A stretch of 6,273 nt of DNA, taken from NCBI GenBank assembly GCA_023390875.1, contig JAEWCA010000126.1, positions 1 to 6,273 of the forward strand, given 5' to 3'. The notes below the pieces were generated by a model that was given only the letters and a program-made list of their open reading frames with translations, was not told where the DNA came from and made no database searches. Below are positions 1-5,933 of the stretch, one piece after another. The position numbers and the translations under genes were made by a program. Numbering within the stretch: position 1 is the stretch's first letter; every line of letters starts with the position of its first letter. This stretch comes from Actinomycetes bacterium. GTDB lineage: Bacteria > Actinomycetota > Actinomycetes > Actinomycetales > Cellulomonadaceae.

Positions 1-85
1 CCGTCAGCGCTGCCGCGACCGCGGGGTCGGCGCTGCCGTCGTCCCCGGCGAACGGCGACGACGGTGGCAGCTCGCGACCGGCCAC
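1..85 (-). CDS. SseB-like protein, N-terminal fragment (runs off left edge)
   Basis: Only the first 28 codons and one further base are present. The peptide begins MAGRELPPSSPFAGDDG and continues into an Ala-rich stretch. From memory, this Pro/Ser-Pro-Phe-Ala-Gly-Asp-Asp-Gly opening followed by an Ala-rich helix is typical of actinobacterial SseB-family proteins, which often sit next to his genes; their molecular role is not well defined. The GTG at 83-85 is the only reasonable start because the priA stop (98-100) lies in the same frame just upstream, with no ATG or other GTG between. A GAGG that overlaps the priA stop is the likely ribosome binding site, about 10 nt from the GTG. The 12-nt spacing implies co-transcription with priA. 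The family call rests on a short N-terminus, so it is moderate. Confidence 0.6.
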   Translation of the reverse strand, partial: MAGRELPPSSPFAGDDGSADPAVAAALT

Positions 86-97
86 GGGCGGACGACC

Positions 98-838
98 TCA
101 GGGGCGGCCGGCGACGTCGAGCGCCTCCGGCAGCGTGAACGCGCCCGCGTACAGCGCCTTGCCGACGATCGTGCCCTCGACACCGACGGGCACGAGCGTG
201 CGCAGCACGCGCAGGTCGTCGAGGCTCGAGATGCCGCCCGACGCGACGACGGGCGCGTCCGTGCGGCTGCAGACCTCGCGCAGCAGGTCGACGTTCGGTC
301 CGCGCAGCGTGCCGTCCTTCGTGACGTCCGTGACGACGTAGCGCGAGCAGCCGGCGGCGTCGAGTCGCTCGAGCACCTCCCAGAGGTCGCCGCCCTCCTT
401 CGTCCAGCCCCGCGCGGCGAGCGTCGTGCCGCGCACGTCGAGCCCCACCGCGATCTGGTCGCCGTGGCTCGCGATCACGCGCGCCGTCCACTCCGGGTCC
501 TCGAGCGCGGCTGTGCCGAGGTTCACGCGGGTCGCGCCGGTGGCGAGCGCGCGCTCGAGCGACGCGTCGTCGCGGATGCCGCCCGAGAGCTCGACCTTGA
601 CGCCGCGGCCGGACAGCTCGGCGGTGACGTCCGCGAGCAGCGGCGCGTTCGAGCCGCGGCCGAACGCCGCGTCGAGGTCGACGAGGTGGATCCACTCGGC
701 GCCGCCCTCGGCCCAGTCGAGCGCGGCGGCCAGCGGGTCGCCGTAGCCCGTCTCCGAGCCGGCCTCCCCCTGGACGAGGCGGACGGCCTGGCCGTCGGCC
801 ACGTCGACGGCAGGCAGGAGCTCGAGGCGGTCGGTCAT
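98..838 (-). CDS. priA: PriA: phosphoribosyl isomerase A (HisA/TrpF dual-substrate isomerase)
   Basis: A 246-residue (beta/alpha)8 barrel enzyme that isomerises ProFAR to PRFAR in histidine synthesis. In actinobacteria it usually also isomerises phosphoribosylanthranilate for tryptophan synthesis. Visible signatures are the opening [18 protein letters not shown] with catalytic Asp11 and an Arg at 20, then [17 protein letters not shown] (46-62), the phosphate-binding ELSGGIRDD (83-91), RGW with Arg143 and Trp145, [10 protein letters not shown] with catalytic Asp171, and [11 protein letters not shown] (199-209) followed by GTIVGKALY near the C-terminus. The Arg143/Trp145 pair and overall sequence match the PriA form rather than enterobacterial HisA. 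Length is normal for the family. The ATG start is supported by GGAGAAG at 841-847. The gene lies 30 bp after hisH and 12 bp before the SseB-like gene, so it probably shares the hisH transcript. Dual activity is inferred from family knowledge; whether the genome lacks trpF cannot be seen here. Confidence 0.95.
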   Translation of the reverse strand: MTDRLELLPAVDVADGQAVRLVQGEAGSETGYGDPLAAALDWAEGGAEWIHLVDLDAAFGRGSNAPLLADVTAELSGRGVKVELSGGIRDDASLERALATGATRVNLGTAALEDPEWTARVIASHGDQIAVGLDVRGTTLAARGWTKEGGDLWEVLERLDAAGCSRYVVTDVTKDGTLRGPNVDLLREVCSRTDAPVVASGGISSLDDLRVLRTLVPVGVEGTIVGKALYAGAFTLPEALDVAGRP

Positions 839-868
839 GACTTCTCCGTGGGTGTGGGGAGGGGCAGG

Positions 869-1519
869 TCAGCGGAGCTGGTCGACCCAGTGGGACAGCA
901 GCTGCGCGCCGGCGTCGCCGGACTTCTCGGGGTGGAACTGGGTCGCGGCGAGCGGGCCGTTCTCGACGGCGGCGACGAACCGGTCGCCGTGCTGCGACCA
1001 GGTGACCAGCGGGGTCGTGAACGGGGTCGCACCCGCGCCGTCGTCCGTGAGCGGGAACGAGCGGGCCGCGTACGAGTGCACGAAGTAGAAGCGCTCGTCC
1101 TCCAGGCCCTTGAACAGCGTCGACCCGGGGGCGGCGTCGATCGTCGCCCAGCCCATGTGCGGGACGACGTCGGCCTCCAGCCGGTCGACGACGCCGGGCC
1201 ACTCCCCCAGCCCGTCGGTGCGCTCGCCGTGCTCGACCCCCTCGGCGAACATCACCTGCATGCCGACGCAGATGCCGAGCACCGGGCGGCCGCCCGCGAG
1301 CCGGCGGTCGACGACCTGGTCGCCGCCGACCTCACGCAGACCGGCCATGACGGCCGCGAACGCGCCGACGCCCGGGACGACGAGCCCGTCGGCCTCGACG
1401 GCCGCATGCTTGTCCGCCGTCAGCTCCACCTCGGCGCCGACCCGCTCGAGCGCGCGCACGGCCGAGCGGACGTTGCCGAATCCGTAGTCGAGGACGACGA
1501 CGTGGGGCTGGGTGGGCAC
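869..1519 (-). CDS. hisH: HisH: imidazole glycerol phosphate synthase, glutamine amidotransferase subunit
   Basis: A cytosolic class I (triad) glutaminase of 216 residues. It releases ammonia from glutamine and passes it to HisF, the cyclase half of IGP synthase. HisF is not in this window. The N-terminal [14 protein letters not shown] (7-20) is typical. The oxyanion strand is PGVGAF (49-54), the nucleophile is Cys84 in GICVGMQ, and the triad is completed by His196 and Glu198 in TQFHPEKSG. The complete triad and normal length argue for an active enzyme. The start is GTG at 1517-1519, five codons before the conserved strand. There is no purine-rich ribosome binding site upstream. Instead a TAGCCT box ends exactly 6 nt before the GTG, which suggests a leaderless mRNA. 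A terminator hairpin behind the GH12 gene separates hisH from everything upstream, so it probably starts its own operon with priA. Confidence 0.95.
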   Translation of the reverse strand: MPTQPHVVVLDYGFGNVRSAVRALERVGAEVELTADKHAAVEADGLVVPGVGAFAAVMAGLREVGGDQVVDRRLAGGRPVLGICVGMQVMFAEGVEHGERTDGLGEWPGVVDRLEADVVPHMGWATIDAAPGSTLFKGLEDERFYFVHSYAARSFPLTDDGAGATPFTTPLVTWSQHGDRFVAAVENGPLAATQFHPEKSGDAGAQLLSHWVDQLR

Positions 1520-1554
1520 CGGCCCAGGCTACCCGCGGCACCGGGCGGGGCAGC
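1520..1554 (-). promoter_or_regulatory. Candidate leaderless promoter for hisH
   Basis: On the minus strand TAGCCT occupies 1531-1526 and fits the TAnnnT pattern of a minus-10 element. It is followed by exactly six nucleotides (GGGCCG) and then the hisH GTG. That is the spacing expected when transcription starts at the first base of the start codon, a common arrangement in actinobacteria. No Shine-Dalgarno sequence is present in this gap, which agrees. The region where a minus-35 would lie (about 1549-1554, GCTGCC on the minus strand) has no clear TTGACA-like hexamer. The element is short and could occur by chance. Confidence 0.4.
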
Positions 1555-1572
1555 CCGGGCGTCCACGCACGA

Positions 1573-1607
1573 GGACGGGCCCGGCAGACCTCCTGCCGGA
1601 CCCGTCC
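1573..1607 (-). terminator. Hairpin terminator downstream of the GH12 cellulase gene
   Basis: Two 15-nt arms (1573-1587 and 1593-1607) flank a 5-nt loop. Fourteen pairs are Watson-Crick and one position (1580 against 1600) is C against A on the plus strand. In RNA from the minus strand that position becomes a G-U wobble, so the stem is fully paired only for the minus-strand transcript. It begins about 22 bp past the GH12 stop. There is no following U tract, as is common for GC-rich actinobacterial terminators. Confidence 0.75.
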
Positions 1608-1629
1608 GTCCGCGTGCGTCAGCGACCGC

Positions 1630-2793
1630 TCACGGGGTGGTGCAGCTGAACCCCGACGTCGGTGCCGAGCCGCTGGCGGTGAACCCGAACGTCGTCGACC
1701 CACCGCCGTTCAGCAGCCCGTTGTACGCCGCGTTCTTCACGGTGATCGCCGAACCGCTCGTGGTGAGCACGCCGTTCCACAGGTTGGAGATCGTGGTGCC
1801 GCTCGGGAGCGTGCCCTTCACGGTCCAGCCGCTGATCATCGACGAGCCCGCGTTCTTGACCGTCACCGTGCCCTGGAAACCGCCGTTCCAGGCGTTGTCG
1901 ACCTTGAGCGTCGCGGTGCAGCCCGAGCCGTTCGGCGGGGGCGTCACGGTCGGCGTCGGGGTCGGCGTCGGGGTCGGCGACGGCGGCGGCGTGGTGCCGT
2001 TCGTCGTGACCGAGAAGTTGTTCACCGCGAGACCGGTGCCGCCGATCCACGGCTCGAAGCCCGCCTGGATGCTCGTGAGGTACCAGCTGTTCGACCCGTA
2101 GCCGCGGCTCACGACGTCGTTCCAGAACGCGCTCACCGGGAAGCTGATCGAGCTCGTCGGCTGCTGCCGGACGTACGAGATGACGTTCCAGCCCGACGAG
2201 CCGTACCAGACGTCCCATGTGGCGCCCGCGACGTTCGCGGTGCCGACCTTCGAGCCGATCGGCTGGATCGAGCCCGTGTGGTTGAGCCACACCATGAGCT
2301 CGGCGCCGTCGTTCTGCTGCGTGGTCGTGGTCGGCCGCGACTTGTTGAACCAGATGTCGTAGGCCGCGTCGTACGTGCCGCTGCCCGGGTACGTCATGCT
2401 CACGCTCGTGCTGATCGTGCCGAAGCGCGAGTCGCTCGCCTGCAGGCCGTTCGGGCTCAGGATGTTGCCGTTCGTCGTGCAGTTGCCGTAGTGGCACCCG
2501 TAGTAGATCGCCGGGTACGACTTCGGGGCGCCGTTCGTCGCCGCCTGGCCGTCGGCCTGCGTCACGGTGAAGCCGGTCGACGAGACGTCGATGCACTGCG
2601 TGGCGCTCGTGCCCCAGCGGTTGTTCATGACGACGTAGCGGCCGCTCTGGACCGACGCGCTGCCGTACTGCTCGCAGATCACGGGGGCCGCGGTGGCCGG
2701 CTGGGCGGCGGACAGGCCGAGCAGGCCCAGCACGGCGGTCAGCAGCGCGGTCAGCGCGACGGTGCGCGACCGGGCGTGGGTTCGATGGGTCAT
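1630..2793 (-). CDS. Secreted GH12 endo-beta-1,4-glucanase with C-terminal CBM2
   Basis: A 387-residue secreted cellulase expected to cut internal beta-1,4 bonds of cellulose or mixed beta-glucan with retention of configuration. Residues 1-36 are a Sec-type signal peptide: basic start, hydrophobic core TALLTAVLGLLGLSAA, and cleavage near ATAA/PV. Residues 37-266 form the GH12 jelly-roll, resembling Streptomyces CelB: CEQYGS, YVVMNNRWG, YDIWFN, nucleophile Glu165 in ELMVW, and acid/base Glu247 in GFEPW. Cys40/Cys67 and Cys100/Cys105 match the usual disulphides. A Pro-Thr linker (267-287) leads to a CBM2 domain (292-387) closed by Cys292 and Cys384. Its binding-face aromatics appear to be Trp302, Trp339 and Tyr357, with Tyr where CBM2a commonly has Trp. 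The ATG is supported by AAGGAG at 2798-2803. The gene is flanked by terminators on both sides, and no CebR-type operator is visible upstream. Confidence in family and secretion is high; exact substrate is inferred. Confidence 0.95.
   Translation of the reverse strand: MTHRTHARSRTVALTALLTAVLGLLGLSAAQPATAAPVICEQYGSASVQSGRYVVMNNRWGTSATQCIDVSSTGFTVTQADGQAATNGAPKSYPAIYYGCHYGNCTTNGNILSPNGLQASDSRFGTISTSVSMTYPGSGTYDAAYDIWFNKSRPTTTTQQNDGAELMVWLNHTGSIQPIGSKVGTANVAGATWDVWYGSSGWNVISYVRQQPTSSISFPVSAFWNDVVSRGYGSNSWYLTSIQAGFEPWIGGTGLAVNNFSVTTNGTTPPPSPTPTPTPTPTVTPPPNGSGCTATLKVDNAWNGGFQGTVTVKNAGSSMISGWTVKGTLPSGTTISNLWNGVLTTSGSAITVKNAAYNGLLNGGGSTTFGFTASGSAPTSGFSCTTP
1933..1995 (-). repeat. Pro-Thr linker-coding repeat in the GH12 gene
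   Basis: This run encodes the flexible Pro-Thr linker (residues 267-287) between the GH12 domain and CBM2. It shows as a low-complexity ACGCCG/ACCCCG-type hexamer run. It is a coding microsatellite, prone to length change, and has no separate function that I can see. Confidence 0.8.
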
Positions 2794-2802
2794 GGCACTC
2801 CT

Positions 2803-2824
2803 TCGATGCAGTGTCGATGCAGTG
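2803..2824 (-). repeat. Tandem 11-bp direct repeat in the GH12 5' leader
   Basis: The 11-mer TCGATGCAGTG (plus strand) occurs twice with no gap, at 2803-2813 and 2814-2824. On the coding strand the two copies (CACTGCATCGA) run directly into the AAGGAG ribosome binding site of the GH12 gene. It fills much of the roughly 50 bp available for a GH12 promoter between the upstream terminator and the start codon. It may be a recognition site for a regulator, or simply a small duplication. Confidence 0.7.
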
Positions 2825-2844
2825 GAGGAACCGGACGGGCGGGA

Positions 2845-2884
2845 GCCGTCGGACGGCGGGCTCTGTCACCCGCCGCCCGACGGC
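2845..2884 (-). terminator. Hairpin terminator downstream of the GH5 cellulase gene
   Basis: Two 16-nt arms (2845-2860 and 2869-2884) flank an 8-nt loop. All pairs are Watson-Crick except 2853 with 2876, which is A against C on the plus strand but U-G in the minus-strand RNA. The stem therefore fits a transcript from the minus strand. It starts 9 bp past the GH5 stop codon (2894-2896). No U tract follows. It separates the GH5 unit from the GH12 gene. Confidence 0.8.
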
Positions 2885-2893
2885 GGCCTCAGC

Positions 2894-4555
2894 TCAGGAG
2901 CACGCGACCCCGTTGAGCTTGACGTTGCTCGGCGCGGGGCTCGACGGCCCGTTCGCGACGAGACCGATGCTCGCGACCGCACCGGCGGCCAGCGACGGGC
3001 TCCAGGTCGGCGCGGTGACCGTGACGGTCGTGCCGCTCTGGCTGAACGTGCCGTTCCACCCGCTGCTGACGGTCACGCCCGACGGCACCGTGAACGTGAT
3101 GGTCCACGGGTTGAGGGCCGACGACGACCCGTTCTTCGCGGTGATCGCCGCCTGGAAGCCGCCCGCCCACGTGTTGGTGAACGTGACGGTCGCCGTGCAC
3201 GCGCCCGGGTTCTGCGTGGGCGTCGGGGTCGGCGTGGTCGGGGTCGGCGTCGGCGTGGTGGGCGTCGGCGTCGGGGTGGGCGTCGGCGTCGGCGTCGTCC
3301 CCCGGCGGACCGGCGGCACGAGCGCGGACTGCAGGATCGACTGCTTGGCGGTCTGGACCGTCACCCAGTCGTCCTTGACGATGCCGCCCGTGTCGCCCGA
3401 GTCCGGGTTCCACGACCAGTACGTGAACGAGATGCCGTTCGTCTTCATGTAGTCGACGAGCGCCGTGAGCCACTTCGTGTCGCGCGGGTCGGCCAGGGTG
3501 CTGCCGAACTCGCCGACGAGCACGGGCGCGACGTTCTGCTTGACGAGGTAGCCCCAGTAGTGGTCCCACGTCGCCGGAAGGTTCGCCGGGAAGTCCGGGT
3601 GCTTCGTGGTGTCGAACCACTCCTGGTGGTCGTACACGGAGATGCCGTAGTCGTGCGCGGAGTACACGAGCTTGTTGTTCGCGCTGAGCCGCACCGGGTA
3701 CGTCCCCGCGTTCGCGAGGTTGCCGCCCCACCAGCTGCAGTTCGCCGGGTCGTCGGGGATGTTGTCCCACTGGTTCGCGACGCCGCCCGAGAGGCACGAG
3801 ACGCCCTCGACGATGACCAGCCAGTTGGGGTTGGCCGCGAGGACCGCGTTGCCGATGCGCTCGGCGGCGAGCCGCCAGTCACGCGCGGTGTCGCCGCAGC
3901 CCCAGCATGAGCCCGTGCTGTTGGGCTCGGTGCCCTCCGCGTGCGGCTCGTTGAACAGGTCGGCGCCGATGACGGTCGTGTTGCCCGCGTACCGCTTCGC
4001 GAGGAGCTGCCAGTCGGCGATCTCGCTGGCCTCGGACACCGTCGGGGTGTACCAGAGCGCCGTCTGGCCGGCGGCCGTCGGGCGGTGCCGGTCGAGGATG
4101 ACGCGCATGCCGAGCTGACCCGCGTAGTCGACGACCTTGTCGAGGATCTCGAGCGGCGACAGCCCGACGAGGTCGGGGTTCGTGTTCGAGTTCACGCTCG
4201 TCGCCTGCGCGCCGGACCTGAGGGCGTCGCCGGCGAACGGCACGCGCAGGGTGTTGTAGCCGAGCTCGGCCATGTGGTCCATCTGGGACTTCCACGTGAC
4301 GCTGGCCCACAGGCCGTGGAACGTCTTGTTGTCGGTCTCCATGCCGAACCAGTTGATGCCGGTGAGGCGGACCGTGGCACCCGTGGAGTCGACGATCTGG
4401 CTGCCCTTGGTGCTGAGGTAGCCGGTGCCGGTGCCGTTGGCGTTCGCCGCGGTCGCGGCGGACCCGGAGACGGCGACCAGCGCCGCCGCGGCGACGGCGA
4501 GGGCCGCCGCCGAGCTGACCAGACGGGCGACGATGCCGCGTCTCGTGCGTGTCAT
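2894..4555 (-). CDS. Secreted GH5 (subfamily 1-like) endo-beta-1,4-glucanase with C-terminal CBM2
   Basis: A 553-residue secreted endoglucanase. Residues 1-37 are a signal peptide with a long Ala/Val core and cleavage near AATAA/NAN. Its TRRGIV start loosely resembles a Tat motif, so the export route is uncertain. Residues 40-413 form the GH5 barrel and closely recall Acidothermus E1: GINWFGMET, GYNTLRVPF with conserved Arg104, LDRHRP, acid/base Glu203 in LFNEPH, HDY at 301-303, nucleophile Glu349 in VGEFG, and WSWNPDSGDTGG. Compared with E1 as I remember it, a longer loop after GVSC carries the pair Cys254/Cys273, probably an extra disulphide. A Pro-Thr linker (420-447) joins a CBM2 (453-553) with Cys453/Cys552 and Trp463, Trp500 and Trp518 on the likely binding face. 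AGGAG at 4561-4565 supports the ATG. A CebR/CelR-type operator 20 bp upstream suggests induction by cello-oligosaccharides. A strong hairpin ends the unit. Confidence 0.95.
   Translation of the reverse strand: MTRTRRGIVARLVSSAAALAVAAAALVAVSGSAATAANANGTGTGYLSTKGSQIVDSTGATVRLTGINWFGMETDNKTFHGLWASVTWKSQMDHMAELGYNTLRVPFAGDALRSGAQATSVNSNTNPDLVGLSPLEILDKVVDYAGQLGMRVILDRHRPTAAGQTALWYTPTVSEASEIADWQLLAKRYAGNTTVIGADLFNEPHAEGTEPNSTGSCWGCGDTARDWRLAAERIGNAVLAANPNWLVIVEGVSCLSGGVANQWDNIPDDPANCSWWGGNLANAGTYPVRLSANNKLVYSAHDYGISVYDHQEWFDTTKHPDFPANLPATWDHYWGYLVKQNVAPVLVGEFGSTLADPRDTKWLTALVDYMKTNGISFTYWSWNPDSGDTGGIVKDDWVTVQTAKQSILQSALVPPVRRGTTPTPTPTPTPTPTTPTPTPTTPTPTPTQNPGACTATVTFTNTWAGGFQAAITAKNGSSSALNPWTITFTVPSGVTVSSGWNGTFSQSGTTVTVTAPTWSPSLAAGAVASIGLVANGPSSPAPSNVKLNGVACS
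3215..3298 (-). repeat. Pro-Thr linker-coding repeat in the GH5 gene
   Basis: Eighty-four bases encode 28 residues made only of Thr and Pro (residues 420-447), with three (PT)n blocks separated by TT. The DNA is a degenerate hexamer array. It forms the flexible, probably glycosylatable spacer between the catalytic domain and the cellulose-binding module, and is a likely site of slippage and length variation. Confidence 0.85.
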
Positions 4556-4575
4556 GAACGCTCCTGTGAGGGAGA

Positions 4576-4589
4576 TGGGAGCGCTTCCG
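4576..4589. promoter_or_regulatory. CebR/CelR-type operator upstream of the GH5 cellulase
   Basis: TGGGAGCGCTTCCG matches the 14-bp palindrome TGGGAGCGCTCCCA, the known binding site of the LacI-family cellobiose-responsive repressors CebR (Streptomyces) and CelR (Thermobifida), at 12 of 14 positions. It sits 20 bp upstream of the GH5 start codon and 10 bp upstream of the ribosome binding site, where a bound repressor would block transcription. From family knowledge, cellobiose or cello-oligosaccharides release the repressor. The regulator gene is not in the window. Confidence 0.8.
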
Positions 4590-4689
4590 CCTCACCAGCG
4601 GGGCGGGCCGGCCAGCACGGTGCGCGGCGGGGCGGAAGGGCTTGTGGGCAGCGTTCATGCAAGCAGCACTCGAACCGTTCCGACCAGGA

Positions 4690-4703
4690 CTGCAACGTTT
4701 AAG
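4690..4703. promoter_or_regulatory. Possible second LacI-family-like palindrome upstream of GH5
   Basis: CTGCAACGTTTAAG has a central AACGTT and matching outer CT/AG, so 10 of its 14 positions are symmetric. A central CpG in a 14-16 bp palindrome is typical of LacI-family operators. It lies about 135 bp upstream of the GH5 start in the only AT-richer patch of the intergenic region, where a promoter could also sit. No convincing minus-10/minus-35 pair was found there or elsewhere between 4556 and 4763. Confidence 0.25.
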
Positions 4704-4763
4704 CACGACGATTGCCGACGCACCGTCCGGGTGCCGTCACGGCCCGCCGGTGCCGGACGACGA

Positions 4764-4796
4764 ACGACCCGCGCGGTCGGTGCTCGCGCGGGTCGT
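4764..4796 (-). terminator. Hairpin terminator of the hisC-hisB-unknown transcript
   Basis: A perfect 12-bp inverted repeat (arms 4764-4775 and 4785-4796) with a 9-nt loop, 37 bp past the stop codon of the unknown protein gene. It is GC-rich with no clear U tract. The arms are fully complementary, so it could act in both directions, but only minus-strand genes lie nearby. It separates the upstream his genes from the GH5 unit. Confidence 0.75.
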
Positions 4797-4799
4797 CGG

Positions 4800-4845
4800 G
4801 GTCCGAGGCGTCAGGACGTCGGGGTTCGAGGCGTCAGGACGTCGG
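4800..4845. repeat. 23-bp tandem duplication across the stop codon of the unknown his-cluster gene
   Basis: Positions 4800-4822 and 4823-4845 are adjacent copies of one 23-bp unit that differ only at 4803 (C) against 4826 (T). The second copy holds the last three codons and stop of the 163-residue protein. The first lies just past it and carries a spare copy of that stop sequence. The repeat ends against the terminator hairpin. It looks like a recent local duplication. Confidence 0.85.
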
Positions 4846-5325
4846 CCGCCGGCGGGCGCCGCCCGCGAGCATCTTCGTCGCGCGCCACCGCGACAGGCCG
4901 ACGCTCGTCACCACGTCGTCGAGCGTCGTCGGGTCCACCGAGTCGAGCAGCAGCTCCTCGAGCACCGGCGGCGCGTCCGAGAGCACCAGGCCGGCCGGGA
5001 GCTTGTCCCCGCGGGAGCCCGCGGTCCACCGGGTCGCGGTGATCTGCCCTTCGCGGCGCTCCAGGAGCACCACCGGGACGGAGCGGAGCAGCTTCGAGAT
5101 CGCCGCCGCACCGTCGGGCGCGGCCGCAGGGTCGCGCAGGACCGCGATCGCCCCGACCTCGGACGGCACGACGTCGACGTCGACCTTCGCGAGCGCGCAC
5201 GCCGCCGCGAGCGGACCGGGCGACCCGACCTGCGTCAGGACGAGCGCGACCGACGGCGTCTCGGCGGTCCCGTCGAGGAGCCCCGACAGGTCGTCGGGCA
5301 CGACGATGTCGTCGTCGTCGCTCAC
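4834..5325 (-). CDS. Protein of unknown function in the histidine gene cluster
   Basis: A 163-residue protein that I do not recognise as a named family. It starts with an acidic segment (MSDDDD). Next come alternating hydrophobic strands and Ala-rich helices: [10 protein letters not shown] at 25-34, [10 protein letters not shown] at 57-66 and [11 protein letters not shown] at 83-93, suggesting a small soluble alpha/beta domain. The C-terminal part has the helix [12 protein letters not shown] (119-130) and a basic tail (GGARRRPTS). There is no signal peptide, membrane segment or obvious catalytic motif. The GTG start overlaps the hisB stop in a GTGA, so the two genes are probably translationally coupled. 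This position, and coding character like its neighbours, make it a real gene. Position alone hints at a link to histidine synthesis, or at a passenger gene. A terminator follows. Confidence 0.85.
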   Translation of the reverse strand: MSDDDDIVVPDDLSGLLDGTAETPSVALVLTQVGSPGPLAAACALAKVDVDVVPSEVGAIAVLRDPAAAPDGAAAISKLLRSVPVVLLERREGQITATRWTAGSRGDKLPAGLVLSDAPPVLEELLLDSVDPTTLDDVVTSVGLSRWRATKMLAGGARRRPTS

Positions 5326-5933
5326 AGCGCACCCTTGGTGGACGGGATGCCGTCCACCCGCGGGTCGAGCGCCACGGCGAACCGCAGCGCACGGGCCAGC
5401 GCCTTGAACTGCGCCTCGACGATGTGGTGCGGGTCGCGGCCGGCGAGCACGCGCACGTGGATGCTGAACGCCGCGTGGTGGGCGATCGACTCGAGCACGT
5501 GCCGCGTGAGCGAGCCGGTGAAGTGGCCGCCGATGAGGTGGTACTCCTGCCCGGCCGGCTCCCCCGTGTGCACGAGGTACGGGCGGCCCGACACGTCGAC
5601 GACGGCCTGCGCGAGCGCCTCGTCGAGCGGCACGGTCGCGTCGCCGTAGCGCGAGATGCCGCGCTTGTCGCCGAGCGCCTCACGCAGGGCCTCGCCGAGC
5701 GTGATCGCGACGTCCTCGACCGTGTGGTGGGCGTCGATGTGGGTGTCGCCGGTCGCCTTGACGGTGAGGTCGATGAGCGAGTGCTTGCCCAGGGCCGTGA
5801 GCATGTGGTCGTAGAACGGCACGGTCGTCGAGATGTCGGTGCGGCCGGTGCCGTCCAGGTCGATCTCGACGAGCACGCTCGACTCGCTCGTGGCGCGCTC
5901 GATCCGCGCCGTCCTGCCCTTCGCTGGGCTCAC
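5322..5933 (-). CDS. hisB: HisB: imidazoleglycerol-phosphate dehydratase
   Basis: A 203-residue monofunctional IGP dehydratase that converts imidazole glycerol phosphate to imidazole acetol phosphate; as in other actinobacteria there is no fused phosphatase domain. The metal-binding and catalytic signatures are all present: FYDHML (40-45), DAHHTVED (67-74) and [17 protein letters not shown] (167-183). The family hallmark GIPSTKGAL closes the C-terminus. The two His-rich motifs supply the manganese ligands in characterised enzymes. The start is GTG at 5931-5933, supported by AGGAG at 5939-5943. The gene lies 52 bp after hisC, whose product uses the HisB product, and its stop overlaps the GTG of the next gene. 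Confidence 0.96.
   Translation of the reverse strand: MSPAKGRTARIERATSESSVLVEIDLDGTGRTDISTTVPFYDHMLTALGKHSLIDLTVKATGDTHIDAHHTVEDVAITLGEALREALGDKRGISRYGDATVPLDEALAQAVVDVSGRPYLVHTGEPAGQEYHLIGGHFTGSLTRHVLESIAHHAAFSIHVRVLAGRDPHHIVEAQFKALARALRFAVALDPRVDGIPSTKGAL

Noticed and set aside
464..2101. A 545-codon open frame on the plus strand across priA, hisH and the GH12 gene
   Set aside because: It is antisense to three well-identified genes, has Arg/Ala/Gly/Asp-rich nonsense composition, and crosses a terminator and intergenic DNA. It is a product of the high GC content.
3209..3301. CRISPR-like or satellite array of GTCGGCGTCGGGG-type units
   Set aside because: In frame it encodes only Pro and Thr between a GH5 and a CBM2 domain; it is a linker, not an array with spacers.
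2693..3910. A 405-codon plus-strand open frame over the GH12 start and GH5 gene
   Set aside because: Low-complexity Arg/Gly/Val-rich translation, antisense to clear cellulase domains, with no recognisable motif.
4606..4613. GGCCGGCC palindrome upstream of GH5 as an operator
   Set aside because: An 8-bp GC-only palindrome is expected by chance in sequence this GC-rich, and it matches no operator I know.
3879..4706. Alternative 275-codon minus-strand frame, suggesting a frameshift in GH5
   Set aside because: The GH5 frame is continuous from signal peptide to CBM2 with all catalytic motifs; the other frame is an Arg/His-rich shadow.
1520..4833. Cellulase block as an insertion sequence, transposon or genomic island
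   Set aside because: No transposase, integrase, terminal inverted repeats, tRNA or matching direct repeats at both ends were found. Insertion remains an inference from gene order only.
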